Shown: positions 8,849 to 16,511 of the stretch, one piece after another
How the letters are laid out: each line of letters opens with the position of its first letter
Numbering within the stretch: position 1 is the first letter of the stretch
From: Nocardia colli
GTDB lineage: Bacteria; Actinomycetota; Actinomycetes; Mycobacteriales; Mycobacteriaceae
DNA length: 64,000 bases
Assembly: GCF_008704205.1 (NCBI RefSeq)
Contig: NZ_VXLC01000001.1
Location: 310,001 to 374,000 of the forward strand
Reading direction: 5' to 3'
The notes under the pieces: model-generated
Databases searched by the model: none
What the model saw: the letters and a program-made list of their open reading frames with translations, nothing else
Told to the model about the DNA's origin: nothing
Position numbers and translations under genes: made by a program

Positions 8849-9445
8849 TCAGTCCGCGGGCAGTTCGGGCTCGCCGAGGCTGAGCATCATCCGGTTGGCC
8901 CAGGAGAACGAGGCGGTGGACAGCACGAGGTCGTGGATCTCGGTCTCGGTGTAGCCGAGAGCGCGCAGCCGGGCGACGTGTTCCGGGTCGGCCCGCGGCG
9001 GCTGAGCGGCCAGCGCGGTGACGAAATCGATGACGGCGTCCCAGCGTTCGTCGATCCGGACGGCATTGCCCTCGTCGAGCAGGCGCTGCACGTCCGCGCC
9101 GCGCTTGGACAGCTGCGTGGTGAACCGGGAGTGCACCGAGGCGCAGTACACGCAGCCGTTGTGCCGCGAGGTGACCGTGGCGGCGAGTTCCCGTTCGGCC
9201 CTGGACAATCCGTCGCGGCCGTAGAAGATTTCCTTGTCGTTGGCGCTGCGCTGGGCCAGCACCTCCGCGTTGCGGGCCAGCAGCCGGAAATAGGGGCTCT
9301 CGCCGCGCTGCCCCTCCAGCAGCGGACGCTGCCGCTCATCCGCGTCGGCCAGGGTGATCGGCTCCACCCACGGCACCCAGTCGAGCGTCTCCTGCGTGAA
9401 ACCGCGCGGCTGCCAGGCTGATTCGACGTCGCGTACTTCACTCAT
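8849..9445 (-). CDS. AhpD-like alkylhydroperoxidase/CMD domain protein
   Basis: About 198 residues with a carboxymuconolactone decarboxylase/AhpD fold. The redox signature C98-V-Y-C101-A-S-V-H105 is intact, so a thiol-dependent peroxidase or related reaction is expected. Start: ATG 9445 has GGAG seven bases upstream; ATG 9451 is also in frame. The start overlaps the end of the preceding CMD gene by eight bases, making it the last gene of the SAM-IV-controlled operon. From memory it resembles the Avi_7169-type alkylhydroperoxidase family, which recurs next to an LLM monooxygenase and another CMD protein. Confidence 0.85.
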   Translation of the reverse strand: MSEVRDVESAWQPRGFTQETLDWVPWVEPITLADADERQRPLLEGQRGESPYFRLLARNAEVLAQRSANDKEIFYGRDGLSRAERELAATVTSRHNGCVYCASVHSRFTTQLSKRGADVQRLLDEGNAVRIDERWDAVIDFVTALAAQPPRADPEHVARLRALGYTETEIHDLVLSTASFSWANRMMLSLGEPELPAD

Positions 9446-9902
9446 GGGCATCTCCGATCAGCTCGAGACCGGCCAGCAGCCGGATCTGGTAGTGCACGAA
9501 ACCGACCAGCTGCGTCACCGTGACCACGCCCCGTTCGGTGAGACCCGCCGCGTACAGCGCGTCGATATGCGCGTGCGTGGCCGTCGCCGGCGCGGTGGTG
9601 AGCAGCGCGGCGTGCGCCAGTGCGGCGGCGAGCACCGGGTCGCCCGCCGCGTCCGCCGCCTCGCCCGCCAGCTCGTTGTAGTGTGCCGCAAGCTCTTTCG
9701 CGTCGGACCTGGTGGCGATGTCGGCCGCGATCGCCGCCAGCCGGGCCCGGCCGAAGGCCCGGCCACCGGGGCCGTCGAACAGCGCGTCGTGCACGCCCTG
9801 GGTGTGTTCGACCACGGCGGGCCTGGCCTGCCGGACGGCGCGCACGGCGGCGGCGCGTTCGCCGCCGAGCACCGCATCGATGACGTCGGTCACGGGGTTC
9901 AC
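9438..9902 (-). CDS. CMD-domain protein without redox cysteines
   Basis: A 154-residue mostly helical protein that looks like a divergent carboxymuconolactone decarboxylase domain (AAHYNELAGEAADAAGDPVLAAALAHAALLTTAPATATHAHIDAL). It contains no cysteine at all, so it cannot use the AhpD CxxC chemistry of its neighbour; a partner or scaffold role is possible. GTG 9902 overlaps the LLM stop as GTGA and has gcgagag just upstream; a TTG at 9920 is less likely. Family resemblance is to the Avi_7170-type CMD proteins. Confidence 0.75.
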   Translation of the reverse strand: MNPVTDVIDAVLGGERAAAVRAVRQARPAVVEHTQGVHDALFDGPGGRAFGRARLAAIAADIATRSDAKELAAHYNELAGEAADAAGDPVLAAALAHAALLTTAPATATHAHIDALYAAGLTERGVVTVTQLVGFVHYQIRLLAGLELIGDAHE

Positions 9903-10903
9903 CTCTCGCTGACGTGCCAACCCAGTTGCGGCGCAACCTTTGTGGCGATGAGCTCGATCGACCGCAGGGTGGCCTGCCGGTCCGGATCGATGGGATGGAT
10001 CTGGACGATGAGGTCGTCGGCATGCGCGGCGGCGAGATCGGCGGTGAGCTGCCCGGCCACGTCGTCGGGGGTGCCGATGTAGGAGTCGCGCAGCACGTCG
10101 TCCACGGTTTCGGCGACCTCGGGGATGCCCGCGTCGCGCAGGTGGTCGAGGAAACGCAGTGCGCCGCGATGCGCGTGCCGCAGCGCTTCGTCGCGGTCGT
10201 CGGCCACGAATACGCTGCGGGACGCGCCGATTCGCGGTTCGACATCGGACGGCAGCGCGTCCAGGTAGGCGTCGATCAGCGGGCGCTGGATCTCGTCGAG
10301 GCGCGCCTGCGGGGCCGCGGGATCCCGGGGTTGGGTGCGGGAGAGCAGCAAACCCGCTCCCGCTCGACCGGCCCGCTCGGCACCCGAAGCGGAAAACGTT
10401 GCCTGCCAGACGCGTTCGCGCAGCTGCCCGGCCGGTGGATGCAGTCGCCTGCCCGGGGTCAGCTCGTCGCCGTTCAGCGCCGCGGTGACCGAGGCCAGCT
10501 TCGCGGCGTACACCCGCTGCCGGTCATCGCCGGGCACACCGAACAGATCGAACGAACTCTTGGAACCGCCACTGCCGAAACCCAATTCGAGCCGGCCGCC
10601 GGAGAGGGTGTCCAGCACGGCGGCATCCTCGGCGACCCGGATCGGGTCCTCCAAGCCGAGCGTCACGATCGCGGTACCGAGCCGGATCCGGGTGGCGCGC
10701 GCGGCGGCGTGCGCGAGGAACACGAATGGCGACGGCAGCCCGCCCTCGGCGGGATCGACGTGATGCTGTGCCACCCAGGCGACGTCGTAGCCGAGCCGTT
10801 CGGCGAGGTCGATCTGTTCGAGGGCGTCTCGATAGACCTCCGCCGCGGTCTGGGTGTCGTCGTGGCGGACCAGGCGGGTGAACAGGCCGAGACGTTTCGT
10901 CAT
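9899..10903 (-). CDS. LLM-class flavin-dependent monooxygenase
   Basis: A 334-residue luciferase-like TIM-barrel oxidoreductase that would use reduced FMN and oxygen. Signatures include RLGLFTRLVR at the N terminus, ERLGYDVAWVAQHH, IRLGTAIVTLGLEDPIRVAEDAAVLDTLSGGRLELGFGSGG and a C-terminal SYIGTPDDVAGQL. It appears close to the KPN_01858-type LLM family. The start overlaps the upstream ATPase stop as ATGA, so translation is coupled. In an operon with an importer and a SAM-IV riboswitch, oxidative cleavage of an imported organosulfur compound is the favoured inference; the substrate is unknown. Confidence 0.9.
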   Translation of the reverse strand: MTKRLGLFTRLVRHDDTQTAAEVYRDALEQIDLAERLGYDVAWVAQHHVDPAEGGLPSPFVFLAHAAARATRIRLGTAIVTLGLEDPIRVAEDAAVLDTLSGGRLELGFGSGGSKSSFDLFGVPGDDRQRVYAAKLASVTAALNGDELTPGRRLHPPAGQLRERVWQATFSASGAERAGRAGAGLLLSRTQPRDPAAPQARLDEIQRPLIDAYLDALPSDVEPRIGASRSVFVADDRDEALRHAHRGALRFLDHLRDAGIPEVAETVDDVLRDSYIGTPDDVAGQLTADLAAAHADDLIVQIHPIDPDRQATLRSIELIATKVAPQLGWHVSER

Positions 10904-11646
10904 GTGGTCACCTTTCCGAGGTAGGCGTCGCGGACGGCCGGATTGTCCAGCAGTTCGTCGGCGGTGCCGCGCAACACGATCGCACCGCCGCGCAACACGT
11001 TTCCGGTGTGCGCGATCGACAGCGCGAGTTCGGCCTGTTGCTCGACGATCAGGATGGCCAGCCCCAATTCCCGGTTGAGCCGGGCGATCTCGTCGAGCAC
11101 CCGATCGACGAACAGCGGCGAGAGGCCCATGGTCGGCTCGTCCATGCAGATCAATCGCGGCTTGCTCATCAGCGCCCTGGCGAAGGCCAGCATCTGCTGT
11201 TCGCCGCCGGACAACGTGCCCGCGTGCTGATGGCGGCGCTCGCGCAGGCGTGGAAAGTGCTCGTAGAGTTCGGCGGCGCGGGACGCGAGTACGGCCCGGC
11301 GTTCTTTGCGGATATAGCCGCCGACGTGCAGGTTCTCCTCGACGGTCATGGCCGGGAAGACCCGCCTGGCCTCCGGCACCGAGGCCAGGCCGGCCGCGAT
11401 CCGGGCGGACGGCGGCTTACCGGTCACGTCGTCGCCGTCGATGCGGATCGTGCCCGAACTCGGGCGGAGCAGGCCGAGCGCGGTCTTCATCGTGGTCGAC
11501 TTGCCGGATGCGTTGCCGCCCAACAGCGAAACGATCTCGCCGGGTCGAACCACGAGGGATATCTTGTCTAACGCCTTCGACGGTCCGTAATGCACGGTGA
11601 CATCGTCGAATTCGAGGATCGGGGTGGCCGTGTCATCGATCGGCAC
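10900..11646 (-). CDS. ABC transporter ATPase, LivF type
   Basis: A 248-residue ATPase of the branched-chain/amide importer class. Walker A is GGNASGKST (about 43-51), the signature is LSGGEQQ and Walker B is RLICMDEPTMGLSP. It ends with the LivF-like pattern RGGAIVLRGTADELLDNPAVRDAYLG. GTG start, overlapping the LivG-type gene by 14 bases. Together with the LivG-type protein it should power the fused permease encoded upstream in the operon. The substrate cannot be told from this subunit. Confidence 0.92.
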   Translation of the reverse strand: MPIDDTATPILEFDDVTVHYGPSKALDKISLVVRPGEIVSLLGGNASGKSTTMKTALGLLRPSSGTIRIDGDDVTGKPPSARIAAGLASVPEARRVFPAMTVEENLHVGGYIRKERRAVLASRAAELYEHFPRLRERRHQHAGTLSGGEQQMLAFARALMSKPRLICMDEPTMGLSPLFVDRVLDEIARLNRELGLAILIVEQQAELALSIAHTGNVLRGGAIVLRGTADELLDNPAVRDAYLGKVTT

Positions 11647-12526
11647 CGGCGTTCACCTTCCCTTCGTCCGGCACGGCGCGGGCGCGCCGGCGACCGAGAT
11701 ACGCCTCGATCACCCGCTCGTCCTGCTGCACCTCGGCGGGCGTGCCCTCGGCGATGATCCGGCCCTCGTCGAGCACGAGTACCCGGTCGGACAGCGTGTT
11801 CACCAGCTCCAGCTTGTGCTCGACCAGCACGATGGTCTGCCCGGCCGCCTTCAACTCGGCCAATTGCCTTCCCACCTCGGCGGTTTCGGTCTGATTCATG
11901 CCGGCGGCGGGTTCGTCGAGCAGCAGCACGAGCGGCCGCAGCGCCAGCGCCCTGGCGATCTCGGTGCGGCGGCGGTTCGCGTAGGACAGGGTGTAGGCGT
12001 TGTCGCCGGCGCGCGGGACCAGGCGTTCGGGGAATCGGGCCAGCTGGGCGTCGACCAGTGCTGCGGTCCGGCGCCGCTCGGCGCGCACCGCCGGTGTCGG
12101 CGCCAGGGCGAGGAACAGCTCCGCGAGCAGCGGGAGCCAGCGCACGATCGGATAGCGCGAAAGCCGTTGCAGCGGACGCGCGGCGCGCACCGTCGTGTGC
12201 AGGCCGACCTCGACGTTCTCCCGGACCGTCAGGTTGCCGAACACCCGGCCGTTCTGGAAGGTGCGGGCGATACCCGCGGCCGCCGCGGCCTCTTGACTGC
12301 CCTGCCGGAGTTTCTGACCACGGACCAGGATTTCGCCCAGGTCCGGGCGCAGCACGCCGGAGATCAGGTTGACGGTCGTGGTCTTGCCGGAACCGTTCGG
12401 CCCGATGATCGACACGAATTCGCCGGCGGCGACGGACAAGTCGAGGCCGGCCACCGCGTGCACGCCGCCGAACGACTTGCGCAGTCCGGTGACCGAGAGC
12501 ACCGGTTCAGGCGGTGGCGCGGACAC
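11633..12526 (-). CDS. ABC transporter ATPase, LivG type
   Basis: A 297-residue ATPase with Walker A GPNGSGKTT, Walker B LVLLLDEPAAGMNQTE and the LivG-type end RVIEAYLGRRR. The start is GTG 12526, with gaggagcgatc directly upstream; it overlaps the permease gene by 20 bases. The ABC signature reads LSYANRRRTEIARAL, a degenerate form normal for LivG proteins. It pairs with the LivF-type ATPase in the same operon. Confidence 0.92.
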   Translation of the reverse strand: MSAPPPEPVLSVTGLRKSFGGVHAVAGLDLSVAAGEFVSIIGPNGSGKTTTVNLISGVLRPDLGEILVRGQKLRQGSQEAAAAAGIARTFQNGRVFGNLTVRENVEVGLHTTVRAARPLQRLSRYPIVRWLPLLAELFLALAPTPAVRAERRRTAALVDAQLARFPERLVPRAGDNAYTLSYANRRRTEIARALALRPLVLLLDEPAAGMNQTETAEVGRQLAELKAAGQTIVLVEHKLELVNTLSDRVLVLDEGRIIAEGTPAEVQQDERVIEAYLGRRRARAVPDEGKVNAGADR

Positions 12527-14342
12527 GATCGCTCCTCACGAGAAGGCCTTGCGGCCGGAACCGGATGATCAGCAGCAATGCCACGCCGTACAACAGGATT
12601 CGGGCCTCGGGCGCGAGCCGCAACGCCTCCGGCACCCCGATCAGCACCACCGAACCGAGCACCGCGCCGTACGGCGAGCCGGTGCCGCCGAGCACCAGGA
12701 TGGTCACGATCAGCAGCGACATGGACAGGTTGAACACCGTCGGATCGATATAGCTGTACTGATGCGCCAGCAGCGCGCCGGCGATACCCGAGAACAGCGC
12801 GCTGATCGCGAAGGCCAGCGCCTTGTAGTCGCGCACCGGCACACCCGATGAGCGCGCGGCGATCTCGTCCGCGCCGACCGCCCGCAGCGCGGTGCCCAGC
12901 CGGGAGCGCTGGATGCCGACGACCACCGCCAGGGTGATCGCCAGGAACACCAGGTCGAGCAGGAAAACCTCGGTGCCGTCGGCGAATTCGTGACCGAAGA
13001 CGGTAGGCACCGGAATGCCGAAGATGCCGTAACTGCCGCGGGTCAGCGATTCCCAGTTGCGGATCACCGCGACCGTCACGATCCCGATGCCGAGGGTGGC
13101 GATCGCGACGTAGTGCCCGTTCAGGTTCCACAGCGGCGCGGCCAGGATCGACGACAGCACGGCGGCAACGACTCCGGCCGCGAGCACGGCGGCGAGGAAC
13201 GGCCAGCCATGGTTGATCGTCAGGATGGCCGAGGTGTACGCGCCGATCGCGATCGGACCGGCCTGGCCGATCACCAGCTGCCCGGCGTTGCCCGCGACCA
13301 GCGTCATCGAGACCGCGACGATGGCGTAGGCGATGATCTGGGTGCCGACCACGATGGCGTAATTGCTGGCCACCAACGGGACTGCGATGCCGGCCGCGGC
13401 GAACACCAGGACGGCATGCCACCAGCGCACTCGCAGATGCCGGCCTGCGGCCAGGAACGTCCCGGTGAGCGGCTCGGCGGCGATCGAGGGCACCTTGGCG
13501 AGCAGGCCGCCCGGCCGCAGCACCAGGAACGCGACGAGCACGCCGAAGGTGATCAGGTCGCGGTAGCCGTCGCCGAAGATGTAGATGCCGTACGCCTCGA
13601 CCAGGCCGAGCAGCAGCCCGCCGATCACCGCACCAGGGATGGAACCGAGGCCGCCGATGGTGGCCGCCACGAAACCGGTCAGCCCGGCGAGCGTGCCGCT
13701 GGTCGGGGAGATGTTCGAGTTGTACAGCCCCACAAAGATTCCCGCGAGACCACCGAGCCCGGACGCGATCGCGAACGCCAGCACCTGGATGCGCGCCACG
13801 CCGATGCCCATCTGTGCGGCGGCGTCCGGGTCCTGCGCGGTGGCGCGGATGGCCAGGCCGTATCTGCTGAACCGCAGGAACCCGGCCAGGCCGAGCATCA
13901 CGGTCAGCGTGATCGCGAACATCACCAGGTCGGAGGTGCCGAAGCGGACGCCGCCGAGCTGGAAGTTGTTGGTGGGCAACACCTGTGGGAACGGACGGGT
14001 GTCCGGCCCGAAGACGATCTGGACCAGGTTCTCGATGATCAACCCGGCCGCCACGGTGGCCAGCAACGCGGCGATCGCAGGCGCCTTGCGCAGCGGATGC
14101 ACCGCGATGACGTCGATGGCGATGCCCACCAGGCTGGTCACCGCGACGACGAGCACGATGGCCAGCCACAGCGGCGCACCCTGCTCGGCGATCAGCCACC
14201 AGCCGAGGATCGACCCGAGCGCGAAGACCGCGCCGTGCGCGAAGTTGATCACATTGGTGACGCCGAAGATCAGCGTGATGCCCACGGCCAGCAGCGCGTA
14301 CGCGTTGCCGTGCACCAGGCCCGCGACCAAGGTGTCGAACAT
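12507..14342 (-). CDS. Fused LivH-LivM-type ABC permease
   Basis: A 611-residue integral membrane protein containing both permease halves of a branched-chain-type importer. Residues ~1-290 match LivH (GNAYALLAVGITLIFGVTNVINFAHGA) and ~310-600 match LivM (QIIAYAIVAVSMTLVAGNAGQL, and RSRLGTALRAVGADEIAARSSGVPV). The halves are usually separate genes. Each carries the PF02653-type helices and the conserved cytoplasmic EAA-like loop. The start ATG shares one base with the substrate-binding protein stop (TGATG), so the two are translationally coupled. Confidence 0.92.
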   Translation of the reverse strand: MFDTLVAGLVHGNAYALLAVGITLIFGVTNVINFAHGAVFALGSILGWWLIAEQGAPLWLAIVLVVAVTSLVGIAIDVIAVHPLRKAPAIAALLATVAAGLIIENLVQIVFGPDTRPFPQVLPTNNFQLGGVRFGTSDLVMFAITLTVMLGLAGFLRFSRYGLAIRATAQDPDAAAQMGIGVARIQVLAFAIASGLGGLAGIFVGLYNSNISPTSGTLAGLTGFVAATIGGLGSIPGAVIGGLLLGLVEAYGIYIFGDGYRDLITFGVLVAFLVLRPGGLLAKVPSIAAEPLTGTFLAAGRHLRVRWWHAVLVFAAAGIAVPLVASNYAIVVGTQIIAYAIVAVSMTLVAGNAGQLVIGQAGPIAIGAYTSAILTINHGWPFLAAVLAAGVVAAVLSSILAAPLWNLNGHYVAIATLGIGIVTVAVIRNWESLTRGSYGIFGIPVPTVFGHEFADGTEVFLLDLVFLAITLAVVVGIQRSRLGTALRAVGADEIAARSSGVPVRDYKALAFAISALFSGIAGALLAHQYSYIDPTVFNLSMSLLIVTILVLGGTGSPYGAVLGSVVLIGVPEALRLAPEARILLYGVALLLIIRFRPQGLLVRSDRVRATA

Positions 14343-15493
14343 CAGCGGTTGCCGGTCGGCACGAACTGACCGTTCTTCAGCACCAGCTCACGCGGGGTGA
14401 CGCCCTGCGGGCGCCGGGTCTGCTGGTCGAAAGCGAAGGTGCCGAGGCCGATTCCGTAGAACTGGGTTTCCTTCTTCAAGCCTTCCAGCACGCCGGCGCG
14501 GGTGGCTCCGCCCTTCTTCGCCGCCTGCACAACGACATTCAGCGCGTCGTAGGCGTAGACATTGAAGTCGCCGGGGTCGGTGTTGAACTTCGCGCGGAAC
14601 TTGGCGACGAAGTCCTGGATCTTCGGGTCCGGGTCGGCCGGGCTGAAGATGCCGTTGACGATGTCACCGTCGGCCGCGGCGCCGGCCAGCGCGATGAACT
14701 GCGGGGTGTTCTGGCCGCCGAAATACGGTCCGGTGAAGCCGACGTCGCGCAGCTGCTTGGCCACCAGCGCGCCATCGGGCCCGTAGCCCAGGTGCACCAC
14801 GGCCTCCGGGTTCGCCTCGCGCGCCTTGATCAGGATCGGCTTGACGTCGGTGGAGTCGGGCAGGATCGCCGAGGAGTAGGCGATCTCGATGCCCTTCTGC
14901 TTGGCGAACTTGTCGAAGTACTGGAAAGCCTGCTTGCCCCAGTCGGTTTCGAGGTAGACGACGGAGACCTTCTTGGCCTTCTTCAGCACCCACTCGGTGT
15001 TGCGCTCCTGGAACACGTCGAGGGTGATCGACGGGCTCCACGAATAGTCGCCGCCCTTGGTGAATTCCACCGCCGAGTTGGTGAAGCCGTACTGAACCAG
15101 CTTGCCCCGGTTGTAGATCGGTGACGCGGCGATCGAGGCGGGCGAGGAGAAGTCGCCGAGCTCGGCGATGATCGACTTGTCGTCCACGAACTTGGTCGCG
15201 ATCGGCACGGTCTGCTTCGGGTCGGACTGCGAATCCTCCCACTTCAGCGCGACCTTCTTGCCGTTGATGCCGCCGGCCGCGTTGATCTGATCCAGAGCCA
15301 GGTCGAAGCCCTGCTGCCACAGCCTGCCGTATTCGGCGGAGGTGCCGGTCCGCGGGCCCGACACACCGAAATACACGGTGTCGCCGGAGGATTCGCTGCC
15401 GCCCCGATCACTGCACGCGGTGGCGAGGCCGATCGTCGCGGACAATACGATGACACCCGCGAGGAGCCGTCGGCGGGACGTGGACTTACTCAT
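14342..15493 (-). CDS. ABC transporter substrate-binding lipoprotein (Peripla_BP_6 type)
   Basis: A 383-residue lipoprotein. The signal peptide ends at lipobox ATAC with Cys27 as the lipidated residue, followed by a serine/glycine linker and a type I periplasmic-binding fold (FGVSGPRTGTSAEYG, GLDLALDQINAAGG-like segment, AIIAELGDFSSPASIAASP-like segment). It is the first gene of the seven-gene operon; aggaag lies ahead of the ATG. A SAM-IV riboswitch sits in its leader, implying a ligand linked to sulfur or methionine supply rather than leucine or urea. The ligand itself cannot be read from sequence. Confidence 0.9.
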   Translation of the reverse strand: MSKSTSRRRLLAGVIVLSATIGLATACSDRGGSESSGDTVYFGVSGPRTGTSAEYGRLWQQGFDLALDQINAAGGINGKKVALKWEDSQSDPKQTVPIATKFVDDKSIIAELGDFSSPASIAASPIYNRGKLVQYGFTNSAVEFTKGGDYSWSPSITLDVFQERNTEWVLKKAKKVSVVYLETDWGKQAFQYFDKFAKQKGIEIAYSSAILPDSTDVKPILIKAREANPEAVVHLGYGPDGALVAKQLRDVGFTGPYFGGQNTPQFIALAGAAADGDIVNGIFSPADPDPKIQDFVAKFRAKFNTDPGDFNVYAYDALNVVVQAAKKGGATRAGVLEGLKKETQFYGIGLGTFAFDQQTRRPQGVTPRELVLKNGQFVPTGNR

Positions 15494-15513
15494 TACTCGT
15501 TGCTTCCTAACAT

Positions 15514-15536
15514 CAAAACCGCCGGATCATTCCGGC
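15514..15536 (-). terminator. Possible riboswitch expression-platform terminator
   Basis: On the minus strand GCCGGA-ATGA-TCCGGC forms a 6-bp stem with a tetraloop, followed by GGTTTTG, about 20 bases before the first gene of the operon and about 145 bases after the SAM-IV aptamer. It could be the transcription stop controlled by the riboswitch, but the stem is short and the distance long, so translational control is equally possible. Confidence 0.35.
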
Positions 15537-15680
15537 ACATCGAAGACACCGTTTGTGGCACGGCCGAATCGTCGAACGCGCGAATTCCCCCAAAGCGCAG
15601 AGTTATCGACGATTACGCGTACAGCACTGGTGCATAGTGTCTTTCCCAATCTTCGGCGCTTGCGCTATTCCGCTGAATAG

Positions 15681-15768
15681 TCGCCTGGTCGTCACCCGGG
15701 GCACCCCACCGCGAGCGAGGGTTGCCGATCAGCGAGCCGGGGCTCACAACGCTGATACTCGTGACCGT
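15681..15768 (-). promoter_or_regulatory. SAM-IV riboswitch
   Basis: Read on the minus strand, the leader shows the hallmark SAM-IV blocks in order: GGTCACGAG, a P2 stem ATCAGC/GCTGAT enclosing GAGCCCCGGCTC, then CGGCAACCCTCG, CGCGGTGGGGTGCCCCGG and GTGACGACCAGG. The outer GGTC/GACC arms close P1. SAM-IV aptamers are known from Actinomycetales and turn expression down when S-adenosylmethionine is plentiful. It lies 188 bases upstream of the substrate-binding protein start. The rest of the 429-base gap (15494-15922) holds no recognisable gene. Confidence 0.88.
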
Positions 15769-15922
15769 AGAGAAGACCGTAACAGGCTGGACCTGCGGTT
15801 CCGTACCGATCCGGGCCGGCCTACACCCCTATCGCGCCGGGCCGACGGCGCCGAACTGGGCATTTCCCCCACCGCGCAATGGCATCGCTATTTCGATCAG
15901 GTTGACCGAAATGACGATCGGC

Positions 15923-16387
15923 TTATTTCTTTGAGGCGGCCGGGGTTTCGGGACGGACGGCGTCGTAGAGCTCCGCGCAGCGGGTGAGCAGTTGCTCGAG
16001 CGTGGCGCGTTCGGCGTCGGTGAACCCCTCCGCCACCGCCTGCTCCACCCGGACCGCGCGGGCGTCGGCGTCCCGCATCACGGCGGCGCCGGCCTCGGTG
16101 AGGCGGGTTTCGAGGATGTTCTTGTGCCAGGCGTGCGGGGTGCGCTCGATGAGACCGCGCTCCTGCAGGTTGGTCAGCAGCGCGTTCATCGTCGGCGGCG
16201 TCACGCCGCAGAGGCGAGCGAGCGCGGCGGCCGAGATGCCCGGGTTCTCGTCGAGGAACAGCAGTGCGGCGTACTGCGGAACGGTGACGCCCGCGGGCTT
16301 CAGCGCGGCATGTTTCGCCGTTTGCAGCGCCTGCTCGGCGCGCTTCACGTACGAGCCGACGCGCTCGGAGGAGTGCAAGGACGTCAT
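15923..16387 (-). CDS. MarR-family transcriptional regulator
   Basis: A 154-residue winged-helix regulator. The core is LTVPQYAALLFLDENPGISAAALARLCGVTPPTMNALLTNLQERGLIERTPH-like, followed by the wing and dimerisation helices. It is divergent from the secreted SMP-30-like gene, and the 124-bp gap between them holds two inverted repeats with a shared TTAGA/TCTAA half-site, the expected MarR arrangement. It probably represses itself and the neighbour; the ligand is unknown. Confidence 0.88.
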   Translation of the reverse strand: MTSLHSSERVGSYVKRAEQALQTAKHAALKPAGVTVPQYAALLFLDENPGISAAALARLCGVTPPTMNALLTNLQERGLIERTPHAWHKNILETRLTEAGAAVMRDADARAVRVEQAVAEGFTDAERATLEQLLTRCAELYDAVRPETPAASKK

Positions 16388-16423
16388 TACCGCATGGTAT
16401 CTGCCCGATCGAACGTAAGACTA

Positions 16424-16453
16424 TTGACTGATGTTAGAACTCTAATCTATCTT
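16424..16453 (+). promoter_or_regulatory. Sigma-70-type promoter for the SMP-30-like gene
   Basis: TTGACT at 16424-16429 and TATCTT at 16448-16453 are separated by 18 bp, a good housekeeping promoter about 60 bp upstream of the gene. The first inverted repeat (16434-16445) falls inside the spacer, so a bound repressor would block polymerase. Confidence 0.55.
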
Positions 16454-16485
16454 CGTATTCATTCTTAGATGTGAGCACATCTAAG
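16434..16485. promoter_or_regulatory. Twin MarR operators
   Basis: Site 1 is TTAGA-AC-TCTAA (16434-16445). Site 2 is a perfect palindrome with 10-bp arms CTTAGATGTG (16464-16473) and CACATCTAAG (16476-16485) around two bases. The centres are 35 bp apart and both sites contain the half-site TTAGA. They lie between the divergent MarR and SMP-30-like genes. Confidence 0.7.
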
Positions 16486-16511
16486 CGGTAGACCTGATGA
16501 GAGGCACGACC

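Noticed and set aside
12364..14199. 611-codon same-strand frame overlapping the fused permease
   Set aside because: It is an Arg/Gly/Ala-rich off-frame reading; the real permease frame has membrane helices and overlaps its neighbours at proper start/stop junctions.
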